Source: Fistulifera solaris (Eukaryota; Bacillariophyta; Bacillariophyceae; Naviculales; Stauroneidaceae). Taken from it: DNA of 64,000 nucleotides. This document shows, one piece after another, positions 13,632 through 24,371 of the stretch (position 1 is its first letter; each line of letters opens with the position of its first letter). The translations under genes were made by a program, and so were the position numbers. The stretch spans positions 310,001-374,000 of the forward strand of contig AP026140.1 in NCBI GenBank assembly GCA_030295235.1. Direction: 5' to 3'. The notes below the pieces were generated by a model. The model was not told the origin of the DNA. It saw only the letters and a list, made by a program, of their open reading frames with translations, and searched no databases.

Positions 13632-15590
13632 TCATGGTAAATTATCTTTAGAGACCAAGAGAGATCGGAAAGCTCGTAAACGGCCTGAAACCAAATCTGA
13701 CAGCAATATCGGTTCAGAAGAGTTCAGTTTCTGAACTTCTTCGCAAGCCGAGCGCCATGTTTCTTTTCGCATCGCCAGTGTCTCTGCAGTTAACGACAGC
13801 AGGTGCTCACGAAGAACCTCAACAGTGCCGTCAGACAAGAGCTCGGCGAATAGGACACGAAAGTACGTTTTCTTTTCTTGGAGCAACTCGCTGGAGTAGA
13901 CATCAATGATTCCACCAGGCCAACAGTAGACCATGATAGGAATCGAGGATTTGGTGAATAAACCGTCATCCCCTAAATAGTGAAGAATTCCAGCAGAGAA
14001 ATAGTCAACACGGTGAGGAGGATTGTCAGTATCAATATCGTGCGGATAAGTAATGGTATGAATCAAATCAGTCTTTTTTCCTTTGTTCTCGGGTATGCGC
14101 GGAATGAGGAACGACGTCCCACCTCGGAGACAGCAAACAATATTGGGTACGGCATCTTCGCCCGACGTCTGGATGGAGCAACCAGCCCCAATGGCCGGGA
14201 AAGACATCAAAAATTGATCGTGAGTCCCTCGGATACCCCATTCAAATTCACCATCAACTAGATTCGTGGTGATAAACAGCACGCTGCCCTCGGCTAAGAT
14301 AGCAACACATGCCAACAGCGAGTCATCTTCTAGAGGTAGCTCGATACGAACAAAACTGTCTGTGCCACCGATCGGGACCCAAGGTCGATTTTTAAACTGA
14401 TGACTCGTGCAAGGCTCCAGTAAGCTCGTCGTTGGATCGATCACTTCCATCCCTGGTCGAGCTAGTAATGAAAACTCGTCCATTTGGACTTGGGTAGCGC
14501 TTTCATCATTTTGCAACAATTCCTGATAAGCCTTGGCTATCGCCGTGATATTCAAAACTTCAATCATGGCTGCTGTCGAAATCATTTCCTCTTGCTGTAT
14601 CGTAGCGATTAAGAATTCATCCGAACCATTTGGAATTTCATTATTTTCGGTAGAGATTTTGTGAGCAGGATGCTGGAGTTGCAGAACCGACCGAATTTCT
14701 GGGGCATTCGAAAAGAATCCGCGCCAGAGAAGCTTTTTCCGGTAGGTTGTTTCACTTTTCTCTGGAGCCTGTGAAGCGGCAATCACTTTTCTCGCCTGCT
14801 TGCGAGCCTCCAGCTTCCAAGCCTCCAATCGACCGGAACGGTAGCCAACAACGATTGCGCCTGTGCTCGTCGTTGTAACACATTGCAAACCAGTTTTCCC
14901 AGTTGCGAAAAAGGAGGTAACAAAACTGCTGTTTGGGTTAGAGTCGTCATTTAAATTGAAAATGTGGACGAAGCCGGCGACGGAAACAGCCACCAGGACG
15001 TCGTTGCCATTGCCAAGTACTGCCGGAGAACCAATACAGATTTGTGCGATTGCTGCTCCATCTCCAAGCGTAGAAGCGGATTCTGCCTCACCCTTTTCAT
15101 CTTGTTGCGTGTTTAATACTAGATCGGGTGTGTGGTTCGTCTGGATTTGAAACGCAGAAACTTCAGGCTCTAAGACAACATCGTGAAGACTTAATCCTTT
15201 GAAACGCTCTTCTCCTTCGCCGTCTTCAACTAAGTGATCGCCCACATCAGCTACATCGCTTCTCAGAACTTTTGTTAGATCCCACAGAAGAATGTGACCT
15301 GACAACGTAGGTGCTATCAAGTATTTTTCGTTCCAGATGATCGGAGGCGCGGACCATACATACGTCGAAGGATTTCGAGCGACCAAGGTAACTAAATGCT
15401 GAGGTGTTTTCGGTTTTTGCTGACACTGCTTCCAACCGTCGGATAATCTGAAAACCGCCGGTGAGCTGTCGATGGCGTCAAAATGCTTTGTTGATGTTTC
15501 GTCGCCTTCGTCGCCGCTCTCTGGACGAGACCTTCGATTTCTCGTGTTGCGATGATTTCTGCCAACATTATCAGGTTGTCCTTCGCACAT
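13632..15590 (-). CDS. WD40/beta-propeller-like protein, unknown
   Basis: 652 residues, single exon. The N-terminal 50 residues are polar and Arg/Asp-rich. The body has propeller-like strands: WSAPPIIWNEKYLIAPTLSGHILLWDL is a recognisable WD blade ending, then ICIGSPAVLGNGNDVLVAVSVAGFVHIFNL, and GLQCVTTTSTGAIVVGYRSGRLEAWKLE. Later blades are too diverged to count. The C-terminus is helical. No paralog group recognised; scaffold function is a guess from fold. No frame disruption is seen, so the sequence appears reliable here. Confidence 0.7.
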   Translation of the reverse strand: MCEGQPDNVGRNHRNTRNRRSRPESGDEGDETSTKHFDAIDSSPAVFRLSDGWKQCQQKPKTPQHLVTLVARNPSTYVWSAPPIIWNEKYLIAPTLSGHILLWDLTKVLRSDVADVGDHLVEDGEGEERFKGLSLHDVVLEPEVSAFQIQTNHTPDLVLNTQQDEKGEAESASTLGDGAAIAQICIGSPAVLGNGNDVLVAVSVAGFVHIFNLNDDSNPNSSFVTSFFATGKTGLQCVTTTSTGAIVVGYRSGRLEAWKLEARKQARKVIAASQAPEKSETTYRKKLLWRGFFSNAPEIRSVLQLQHPAHKISTENNEIPNGSDEFLIATIQQEEMISTAAMIEVLNITAIAKAYQELLQNDESATQVQMDEFSLLARPGMEVIDPTTSLLEPCTSHQFKNRPWVPIGGTDSFVRIELPLEDDSLLACVAILAEGSVLFITTNLVDGEFEWGIRGTHDQFLMSFPAIGAGCSIQTSGEDAVPNIVCCLRGGTSFLIPRIPENKGKKTDLIHTITYPHDIDTDNPPHRVDYFSAGILHYLGDDGLFTKSSIPIMVYCWPGGIIDVYSSELLQEKKTYFRVLFAELLSDGTVEVLREHLLSLTAETLAMRKETWRSACEEVQKLNSSEPILLSDLVSGRLRAFRSLLVSKDNLP

Positions 15591-15833
15591 CTTTTTAGTA
15601 ACTGCAAGAATAAAGATCCTGCTTCTCTTGTCGTGGGTTAGAAAGCAGGAATATATGTTATCATCGTGAATATTGATTGATTTGGTTTTGGCTTCATTTG
15701 TTTATTGCGGCGTTTGTACGAAAGTCCGGGTTCGCTTGCTTCACTTTTTTCGTTTTGTTACTAAACTACTACGTGAAGGTTACGGTTTTCGTTCTGTTAT
15801 TGTTTATTCGCGGAATGATGCCGAACCGTGAAC
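15591..15833. other. Intergenic before MITE
   Basis: T-rich leader region of the leftward propeller-like gene. The last 8 bp (15826-15833, CCGTGAAC) are the left target-site duplicate of the element that follows. Confidence 0.5.
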
Positions 15834-16158
15834 TAGACCTCTGTCCGTTCTCAGTTAAACAGGGAATTCCCAACTGGGATCCCAGTTAAATTCCCTTCCC
15901 AGTTCATTTTCCAAGTTCCCTGTTGAACAGGGAATGAGTAGCAAGACGTCTTAACGGTACTCAGAGGCCTTTAACCATCTGTTTACACGGTAAATCAACT
16001 GAAAATCTCTAATCTAAAGCGTTAAGGATTAGGGACTGACTAGCATATTTCGTACACGGGACTTATTATCATGAACAGGGAACGCTCCCAGTTCACTCCT
16101 TGTTCGATCAAAATCCCTGTTCACTCCCCTCCCTGTTGTGGGAACGGACAGAGGTCTA
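15834..16158. mobile_element. MITE, 17-bp TIRs and 8-bp TSD (hAT-like)
   Basis: A 325-bp non-coding element. Both ends carry the same 17-bp terminal inverted repeat, TAGACCTCTGTCCGTTC, with no mismatch. It is flanked by an exact 8-bp direct duplication CCGTGAAC (15826-15833 and 16159-16166). Inside, the word AACAGGGA or its complement recurs about six times in subterminal positions, there is a perfect 16-bp palindrome at 15872-15887 (AACTGGGATCCCAGTT), and a hairpin TTCCCTGTTGAACAGGGAA near 15915. An 8-bp TSD and short TIRs fit a non-autonomous hAT element; the family assignment is inferred. The perfect TIRs and TSD suggest a recent insertion. No transposase remnant. Confidence 0.9.
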
Positions 16159-16166
16159 CCGTGAAC

Positions 16167-16663
16167 ATTAACGGGAAAATGTCAACAAGAAGGTCACTGT
16201 TCATTCACGTTTTAGATAGTTAACACTGTTTTTCCGTATCTTAAGCCCTGAAACGATTTGCGAACCACTGTATAATCTCTACATTATCTTCGATAGCAAA
16301 TTCAGATGCATGTGACTTGTGACTTCAATTTCTACTACACTTTGCTCTATAGATCTAGGTCTTTCACGGTTAAGATTTGACCTCCGGGACTCACAACCTA
16401 CCTTGTACATTTTCTTACATACATCCCGAACAAGAAGGCAATAATAAAACATAAAACTAGCCGATTTCGCCTTTCTCCTTTGTCCATGTCTTCTCGTGAA
16501 TGAAGCACAGTGGCTTCTACTGTACTATAACTGGGGTTCGCGGTCTCGGATACCTTCGCCTAAGCCGACTTGTTCGATCGGTGCAAATTCACCCAACAAA
16601 CATCAAGCAAATAAAACAAGATCTCCCATTTCTTTTACATGCCTCAATAAACTAGCGATTACA
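16167..16663. other. Intergenic, promoter of phosphatase gene
   Basis: AT-rich sequence with no supported gene. The reading frame of the downstream phosphatase is open from 16496, but only GTG begins it; the first ATG is 16664. Confidence 0.5.
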
Positions 16664-18202
16664 ATGCAAAGTCCGGTCAAATCAGTCATCAAAATGCGCG
16701 GGCTTCCTAGCTTGCATTTTCCGCTATCACCGAGCTCGCCACAGCGGACGATTTCCGCGCGACGTGCGTTGTCCTCCGTTCGAGCGCCCCCGTTCCCTCG
16801 CGAGAGTTCGTGGGCTCTCAAAACAGGCGCCGCCGCGGCGGGTGCCTGCTGCATTTACGCCATCGATCAATCCTACTCGCAAGAACAAGTGAGTATCACC
16901 CGTACCGAGGGATCCTTCCTACAGCAGCCCAGTTTTTCTCTCGTCCAGGACCTCGCGCAAGAAGCCAAGAAAAGTTTGATCCAGCGATGCCTGACCAAAT
17001 CATGTGTTCCCTCCAGCGATCATCATCTATCGTATAAAGGACTCAATTTCAGCAGCATTTCTCCCCAAAGAGCACACCGAATCATTGCGGCGCTTCATTC
17101 TGGCAAAATACTCGACGGGGAAACCTTGATATCCTTATCCAATGCTGCGGTACAAGCATTCCAGTCCGAACCGACGGTTCTCGATCTACGAAACGCCGGA
17201 GATAACATTACTGTTGTAGGGGATGTACACGGGAGTCTCCCTTGTTTGAAGAAAGTCATGGATTTGGTCGGCAGTTTAGAAGATGGCGGGATCTTGGTCG
17301 TGGCGGGAGATTATGTTGATCGCGGTGAACACAGCCTGGAAGTCTTCTGCACCTTCCTGTTACTGAAACTCGCGTACCCCAACAGTGTTTACTTACTGCG
17401 CGGCAACCATGAAGACAACGAAATCTGCGCCGAGTATGGGTTTCTGGATGAACTGCAAGAAAAGTACGGTTACGAAACAGAAAGTGGGGGCATCTGGAAG
17501 GCTCTTTCGGATGTCTTTGCCGCGCTACCACTCGCCGCCAAAACAGAAACGTCACTGATTCTGCACGGTGGACTACCTTCTGCCGATTTTCAGCTTGCGG
17601 ATCTAGAAGCCATCGATGCCGAAACACGCTTTTCGTTCAAGACACTCACCGAGGCCAGAACCCCGGCGGAGAAACTCATCGAAGGCGTTCTCTGGAGCGA
17701 TCCATCATCTCATGATGGAATTTCACCCAATGAACGCGGATACGGCATTGAATTCGGCTCGGATATAGCAAAAGACTTCCTCGATCGTCACGGACTGAAA
17801 TACTTGATTCGGGCTCATGAACATGTGGAACAAGGATCGCAACTGCTCGACTGTGGCGAAGGCAAAGGAGTTGTTACGGTCTTTTCGACGGCAAACTATC
17901 CGTTTGGCGAAGGAACGAACGCGGGGGCTATCCTCAAACTCGATCAGAAGGGTGACTACGAGTCGATTTCTTTCACGTACTCTGACGCGAATATATTGGA
18001 TGCTTTCCGATACCTCGACACCGATAGCAACGGTATGGTGGCCCGATCTGAATTCCTTGCCGGCGTCGAAAAACTGAATCAAACTTTGCCGGAAGAGAAA
18101 CGTCTCAAGAATGCCGAAGAAGTTTACAACATTTTGGATCAACGAAAACAAGGTCAAGTTGACCTTGATACCTTTACTCAGTTCTTTCAGCGAACCATCT
18201 GA
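16664..18202 (+). CDS. PPP-family Ser/Thr phosphatase with EF-hand (PPEF/RdgC-like)
   Basis: 512 residues from ATG 16664. The N-terminus (about 60 residues) is basic and Ser/Arg-rich without acids (KMRGLPS, TISARRALSSVR), followed by an Ala/Gly hydrophobic stretch: a probable mitochondrial or other organellar leader. The catalytic core has the PPP signatures GDVHG, GDYVDRG, RGNHE, HGGLPS and AHEHVEQG. The C-terminus has a canonical EF-hand loop, DTDSNGMVARSE (acidic at 1, 3, Ser 4, Asn 5, Gly 6, Glu 12), and a degenerate second one (LDQRKQGQVDLD). That order (phosphatase then EF-hands) is the PPEF/RdgC arrangement, predicting Ca2+-controlled dephosphorylation. No IQ motif was seen. Confidence 0.88.
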   Translation: MQSPVKSVIKMRGLPSLHFPLSPSSPQRTISARRALSSVRAPPFPRESSWALKTGAAAAGACCIYAIDQSYSQEQVSITRTEGSFLQQPSFSLVQDLAQEAKKSLIQRCLTKSCVPSSDHHLSYKGLNFSSISPQRAHRIIAALHSGKILDGETLISLSNAAVQAFQSEPTVLDLRNAGDNITVVGDVHGSLPCLKKVMDLVGSLEDGGILVVAGDYVDRGEHSLEVFCTFLLLKLAYPNSVYLLRGNHEDNEICAEYGFLDELQEKYGYETESGGIWKALSDVFAALPLAAKTETSLILHGGLPSADFQLADLEAIDAETRFSFKTLTEARTPAEKLIEGVLWSDPSSHDGISPNERGYGIEFGSDIAKDFLDRHGLKYLIRAHEHVEQGSQLLDCGEGKGVVTVFSTANYPFGEGTNAGAILKLDQKGDYESISFTYSDANILDAFRYLDTDSNGMVARSEFLAGVEKLNQTLPEEKRLKNAEEVYNILDQRKQGQVDLDTFTQFFQRTI

Positions 18203-18281
18203 TGCGAACAACACGCTTTTTTATAATTTTACTTGTATAATAGATAGAGACAACTTGCATAGCACTTGCATATCTACTTAG

Positions 18282-21200
18282 TTAAGAGCCGCTCATATAG
18301 TTTTCGACAAGCGACGACGTGCCGAACTTTCTAACTTCATCCGGAGACAATAGCATAACCTCGACGAACAAAGGCTGCAGATAATTCCATGCCCTGTCAA
18401 ACCCCATAGTCGTTACAAAGGCGCCCATCAAAGCATGGAAAGAGAAAATGAGCACGGATGTATCTTTAGGCCCAACCTTTTTCGTCTTTCCGCAAAGTCG
18501 ACCACCTCTCAAAGCAGTGTAAACAGGATCCCTGTTGCTAAGAGACCGTTTCCGAAATTCTTCCGTCCCGCCAGGGACTAGCCAACCATCATGAAGATCC
18601 CAAGATTCTTGACCTAGTATTTCCGCTCTTCTCGAGTGCCCGAGAAAGTTGTCAGCGACACCATCGTCAAAGAGTGCGTGGTGAAGACCATTTTTAGTGA
18701 AAATGTATGCCAGAGTATCTTCCGAAACCACTATTGAAAAAAGCAGCATGAGGTCACCTGCAGTAATGTCCGGATACCTCTCGTATAAGTAGTTTGTTAC
18801 ACCGAGCTGCAGCGCTCTGCATCCGATGACGTTTAACATCTTTAGCAAAGACCAAGTGTCCTTAAGTTCGGCAAAGCCTGGCAAATCAGGACAACATAGA
18901 TTCTCGTTGTACATTGCGAAGTATTCGACTTCCGCGTTGTACAGAGAGCACAATATATGCGAAAGCGTAGAGTCATCCTCCTTGGCTTTCGATGTGAGTT
19001 GAGTGCCCAGCACCTTGTCAACTACTTCTAGTCCTTTCTTTAGCTTTTCGGAAGCAGCAGATGGTAAATTAGAGAAGTAATCTTTCACGACATTACTGCG
19101 CATCTTTCCCAACGGCGAGGACTCGAACAGTTTCTTTCCAGAAAAAGATATCGTTTCTGCTGACCCTTCCATCGGTAGCTTTGCTTGTTCTAGTAGCGTT
19201 TTGAGTAGTCTGAATTCCTCGTCGCATCTTTGGCTTTGCGAGGAATGTAGCCGCAACGCAGGCTTCAAATACATCTGAGAGAAAACAGTCAGGGAATTCC
19301 ACCGTTTCGCCTCTTTGCGAATGATTGTATGAGTACGCACTCGACCAAGAACAGCGCTTTGACAATATAAGGCGAGGCAGTCCGATTTTTAAAGCCCCGC
19401 GCGCGATTGAACGATTTTTGGTTGAAGTCGAGAGCGAGTCATAAAGGGCAGGGTGGGTCTCGCTCAACCTAAAATGCGACTCAGTCAACGCAAGCGCCAC
19501 AAAGAACGCCAAGACTCGGTCACCTAAGAACTCTAAGCGTTCGAAAGGTGTTGCCGCGTTCACAGTGGATCGAGCCGTCGCAAGATCCAGTAGATCAGTA
19601 AAACGGTGAGAAAACGCATCCACGTCTCGTATACTGTCAGGAGGTGTTGATGTCAATGAATCATACAAGCAGGAATGTATGGCCGACGTAGCAAGACGGC
19701 GTACATCAATCTTCCTTTCCAAAAACGGCATGAAAGAATCTGCGTGGTCCAGAACATAGACCAAGTCACGGGGAAGCGGAAGTAGAAAGCACAATTCAGG
19801 AACAAGATAAACCGGCTCAGGAAGCGTTGATTCCATAGGATTGGCATCAGCGTGCTTGTTTATTCTCGATGCCCTGATCATAGGCACATGCCCGTACTGA
19901 ATCCTTACATCATACCTGCGAAAATTGGAAGAATTGAGCTAACCCGTAGCTGCCAAGGAGTGAAAGTCAAAGTACGTACTTCTTCGAGTAATAATCGGAA
20001 AATGTTGCGGTATCAAGATCAAGGCCGAACCGTGTCTTGAGTTGCTCCATTTTCGCTTTATCCACATGGAACCCAATCAATTTTGAGTTCGATGAAACAG
20101 CTTGACTCGTGGCAATAGCATCTGGCGCATAGAGGTCACCGCAGTGCCGGAGAAATCGGTTGGATATTACACTCTCGCAAAAATTAGATTTTGGCTCCCT
20201 GCATACACCGAGCAACCCCCACATTAAAATGATAAATGCAAGTGCCTTTGACGACCAAGCACCCTGACCGACAAATGCACACCAGCCAAGAAAGAAAACG
20301 GCAATAACGGGAAAACGATTATCTAGCTTGCCCAGGTATGGAACCATCCAGTAGCCGTAATTCGCATCGTAAAGGGGACGGGCTTGTCGGATGCTGACTA
20401 TGTCATTGACGCAGACCCAGTCGATGCAGATTTCAGACGATTTGGAATCGAGAGGAACGAACATATAAGTCCGATCACGTAAATTGCATTCATGCTCAGC
20501 GTACCGAGATTTAGCTAATGCACACATCGCAGAGTCGTACTGCTTTCCAAATCCATATTGCTTCCATTTAGTTAGTAGCTCATTCAATGCAACAAGATCC
20601 TGTAATGAATTGGAAACGTTTTGACCTTCATCGTCATCAAACTGAAGGACTGTTCGGTTAACAAGCTCGACTTGACACGACGCCAACTTTCCATCTTCGA
20701 CCAACGCCTGAAATTGTATCGTGTCGGAGTATGAAGCACAAGCATCACCATCACTCAGTGGATCTTTCGACAGTAAAAGACCAATCCGCGTACATGCCTC
20801 CTTGCTGTGTATCCATGGGATCTTCTCTTCCGCAACCAGTCTTCCCGACCTCGTTTTCACTAAAAGCTCGTACAGAAAATAGGTTGTTTTTCGTTCGAAT
20901 GGAGCAGACGCCCATGACGGTAGCTTGTTGTTGTAATGTGCAGATTGCGGCAAGGCTTGCAGGATGCTTTTTCGATTGCTGTTGGCGTTATGAGGTGAAA
21001 GCCTTTTTATGGCATTAGTATCAAGATGCTTGTGCAATTCTTGAACTGCGGACTGCAAAGCAGCTGATTTCGAAGTAGATGAGGTTCCAGTAACGGTCAA
21101 TGGAATCGGATCTCGCACAAATATTTTGCAATACAAACGTGTCGGCTTTGTCAAATCCCAATCGTCGTATTCATCAAGATCGCTTTCTTGATGGAACGAA

Positions 21201-21928
21201 ATTTCCGGTTTCCGGATGCCCAAATCGTAAATCGTACGCACCCAATCCGGATACTGGTCGTCACATCCTTCTTCTAGACACTGTTCTTCTTTTAATTCAT
21301 CCAAAGGTATCGGCTGCTCGGTAACAAAAAGTGGAACAACTTCATCGTGCAAGCCCAATCGACTAGGATGCAGCCGTAATATTGCCACAAGCGCGCAACT
21401 CGCTTTGGCAGCCTGCTTCTTATCCCAGTAAACACATCCGTCGATTGTTGTGTATTCGGAGGAGAAAAATGTGCGCGTGACTTCCGCCAGTATCGTCGTC
21501 GAATCGGGATTTTGCAAGAGTGCTTGTGGGAGACCTGAGCTCAATTTCATGCCCGAAAGTGGACACTCAAAGTAAAATCGCCACCACATTTTACTTCCCG
21601 ACAAGGATTCGCATCGAAGGTTGTCTCGAACATTCAGTTTCTTTTCTTGGAGTCGCGTTCGTTGCGCTTTGTCATCGTAATACTCCATCAAAAGTGACAC
21701 GGGATTACGCGACGGTTCTTTCTGCAGCCACTCATAGAGTTGCAATACGGCTTCCTCGTCGTTGTTGATTGTTACGGGGCATTCGGTAGCAAGCGAGTCG
21801 AGAGAGGTGTCGTCTTCGTCGACGTTTCGGCTTTCATTTAAACCATCATACCTCGCAAACGAAAACGAAAACGGCAATTTTGAATCACAACACTTTCTCT
21901 GCAAGGGAGACTGTTTAATACCATTCAT
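18282..21928 (-). CDS. DCR: Dicer-like protein: PAZ and two RNase III domains, no helicase
   Basis: Exons 19980-21928 and 18282-19915; a 64-bp intron (19916-19979) splits the PAZ domain. One extra base in the runs at 19229-19237 must be removed; the product is then about 1,193 residues. Order: acidic N-terminus, dsRBD-like/DUF283-type folds (ECPLSGMKLSSG, then KKQAAKASCALVAILRL), two more dsRBD-like segments, a PAZ-like end (TFSDYYSKKYDVRI, then LVPELCFLLPLPRDL), RNase IIIa with intact ERLEFLGDRVL and LSDVFEACVAA, and RNase IIIb in which these become LKMLNVIGCRAL and IFSFHALMGAF, losing the acidic metal ligands. No DExD helicase. It should cut dsRNA into small RNAs. A hydrophobic stretch around 20215-20325 could be an unspliced in-frame 84-bp intron. 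Confidence 0.85.
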
Positions 21929-22100
21929 TTGTTGTGATTATAGCAAGCAAGGTGCAGATAAGAGATACCTAACATGAAATGGCCGATCTGTCGCGTCTCG
22001 GTTCTTGCTTTAATTATTATATTCGCGTCGCGCGTCTCGATGAAAGATTTTGGATTCATTCATGACTGATAATCAGTCGTGGTTTCGTGGAACCAACACT

Positions 22101-22134
22101 TTGATCTATAGTAAAAATTGATCTATAGTAAAAA
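22101..22134. repeat. Tandem 17-bp duplication
   Basis: TTGATCTATAGTAAAAA occurs twice back to back without mismatch. Likely a slippage duplication. Confidence 0.9.
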
Positions 22135-22554
22135 TACAACGTTATTGATACGCAAGCACGAACTGCGCACTGAGATTCTTATGATTTACACTAGCTGAAT
22201 GGTCATTGGAAATTAAACAGAAGCTAGAGCCAAAGGACAAAATGCGTCCGCATAAAGTCTTGTTTCGGTTTAGAGGAGGTGTCGTGATGAATAGGCCGCC
22301 TCCACGTTGGGTCTAACTTATAGTATCTAGGGAAGTCTACGATCGGCAAACTATTTCTACAAAAAGATTCATCGATAAGTGCATCTGCCGAAGCAATCGC
22401 ATATCGCATCGCAATGATAAGGATATTCTTAACTGAACGCTTATAGGTTATGGCCTGTACCGCACTCTGGCTAGGAGCTAGAAGCTAGGAGCCGTGATTG
22501 GTGGTTGCGCATTGGGCTGTTTTTTTTATTACGCATTGAAAATTGAAAGACGAC

Positions 22555-22587
22555 AAGGAGAAAGGAGAAAGGAGAAAGGAGAAGGAG
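22555..22587. repeat. AAGGAGA-type purine microsatellite
   Basis: Four to five imperfect copies of a 6-7 bp purine unit (AAGGAG/AAAGGAG). Confidence 0.85.
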
Positions 22588-23008
22588 ATAGTCTAGAGAT
22601 AGGTCTTAATACATTCTTGGACCATGCTTGACCATTGATGCGGAAACCGGAAGCCAGACGCCAGACTCCAAACATGGCACTAGATTATTCAGTCTTTACT
22701 GTAAGGTTAGAGCACCTAGATCCTAGAGGAAGGACGAAGGACGTAGAACGTAGAACTAGAGGTAGAACATTGAAATAGAACATAGAATACGCCAGATGAA
22801 CTCGTGACTGTTTTGTATTAGCTTTTACTTAAGCCTTTTCTCGTCGGAGTCCTGAGCGTCCGAAACAAAGAGCGTTTCTCGCGTTGCCGCACGCTTCACA
22901 TTTTTTCGCAAACAATCTTCGTCCCGTTTGTTATCAAACCATCAAACTAACACTTCACCAAACAATTGATCGTTTTGAGACTGCAAACGCCACTTTCTCT
23001 ATCGCATC

Positions 23009-23794
23009 ATGAAAGTTCTTTTGATCATCTGGAGCTCTGTCACGATCCTTGCAGCTACTGCACATGCGGAGTTGAGCCTGGAGAACACCAGTCTTTTCAG
23101 CGGTCCGAGTCTGACTTCCGAACGTTGGCTTCAAGGTTGTAGCTGGTTCGGACGAAACGATGACGAAGACAAAGAGGACGAAGAGCCGCGATGTTCCAGT
23201 CCGGCCTCTTGCAATGCGCAGCATGCGTTCATTGCGTCCGTTCTTACGTATAATGATCAGCCCTGCGAATGCAACCTGTGCGGCGATGTCCTGACACTTC
23301 AATGTAATTACTGCACTGCGTGCGGCGCATTTCCCGGTAAAGACTCCTGTATTGAAGCTCGGACGACATTCGAGCTCACTGATTTGAAGAATGGTAACTA
23401 CACGTTCGTGAGCATTACAAACAGCGTCAAGTCGAGTGGTAAGGACAGTGCCTCCAATCATGTCGTGGCAGAGATCACCTTTGCGGAGAACACATTCAAT
23501 TGGACGCTTCTCAATGAAAATACCACGCTGTTGGGCAGCGACGACGACGTGACCCTTTCCCTAAATGGAGTAAACTGTCAGAGCATCTCGCTGGAACAAG
23601 ATGAGTGCGCCGTCTTCGATTGTCGAAACATTGACCCTGACTATTACTGGACTTGCAACGATGGCGACGAACTTATCAACGACACTGCCAATCCCTTGCA
23701 TGGGTTCATCACAGTTTCCGTGTACTGTCCTAAGGATGACCGTCGATTGGAACCGGCATCGAGCGAAATCCATTTGCCACCGCCTTTCTTTTAG
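23009..23794 (+). CDS. Secreted cysteine-rich protein, unnamed domain
   Basis: 261 residues, single exon. A signal peptide is clear (MKVLLIIWSSVTILAATAHA, cut after AHA). An acidic linker (NDDEDKEDEEP) precedes a domain with about 16 Cys: CECNLCGD, CNYCTACG, FDCRNIDPDYYWTCND, LHGF and VYCP. Several N-glycosylation sequons (NYT, NWT, NTT, NDT) suggest extracellular location. The same domain occurs at the C-terminus of the gene at 29936-31647, sharing ECNLCGD, SG-DSASN, DCRNI, YW-CND and LHGF. No known family recognised. It could be a cell-wall or adhesion protein; that is inference. Confidence 0.82.
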   Translation: MKVLLIIWSSVTILAATAHAELSLENTSLFSGPSLTSERWLQGCSWFGRNDDEDKEDEEPRCSSPASCNAQHAFIASVLTYNDQPCECNLCGDVLTLQCNYCTACGAFPGKDSCIEARTTFELTDLKNGNYTFVSITNSVKSSGKDSASNHVVAEITFAENTFNWTLLNENTTLLGSDDDVTLSLNGVNCQSISLEQDECAVFDCRNIDPDYYWTCNDGDELINDTANPLHGFITVSVYCPKDDRRLEPASSEIHLPPPFF

Positions 23795-24371
23795 TTTTAC
23801 CCCAACATTATTCATATTACTTTAAAAATTGCATATTATGACAAGGATGAAATGTAAGGGATTTGTGAGTTGATTTAGTTATTGAAAGCATTGAATGATA
23901 CATTCGTTGTTTCGCTATCAATCTAGGCATTGAAATTTACAATAGCTCCAAATGTACTTCGTTTTTCCACGACTCGATTCCAGTCATGAAACATCAATCA
24001 TCCTTTCAAATACTTACATCATTGAAAGTTCCCCCCGTTGTCGTTCTTTTTTTTAGGAAATAGCCATTTGTTGCTCTTGAGATTGCTTTCGAAGGCGTTT
24101 TTGCAACAAAGACTGTAATTGAAGGGCAAGAAAAAAGCGCGACCGCTAGCAATAGTTCGTGACTCAAGTTTTGTTGCAGTCCTGAGTACCTTTTCGAAAA
24201 GAAACGGTCAAAAAGGGTTCGTCATTGACGATGGCCGTGACGCTCAAAAGAACGATTTATTATTATTTCGCACAAGTCGTGCTTTTTTCCTCCCTCAGAG
24301 CCTACCACAATCATCAATAGACACGAGAAAGTCGGGTAAATGCGTCAAACTAATACATCAAAGCCGTGAGA
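23795..24371. other. Intergenic
   Basis: AT-rich 3' region of the Cys-rich gene and promoter of the PLAC8 gene. No coding feature supported; a 120-codon frame starting near 24119 overlaps the next gene out of frame. Confidence 0.5.

Larger units (their letters stand above)
21929..23008. other. Intergenic with short tandem repeats
   Basis: No gene supported. Holds an exact tandem duplication of a 17-mer (22101-22134), an AAGGAGA-type purine repeat (about 22555-22587), and purine-rich AGGACGAAGGACGTAGAACGTAGAAC words around 22730-22760. The right end is the promoter of the secreted Cys-rich gene. Confidence 0.6.

Noticed and set aside
15834-16158. Transposase remnant or host gene inside the repeat
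   Set aside because: All frames in the element are short and broken by repeats; it is non-autonomous.
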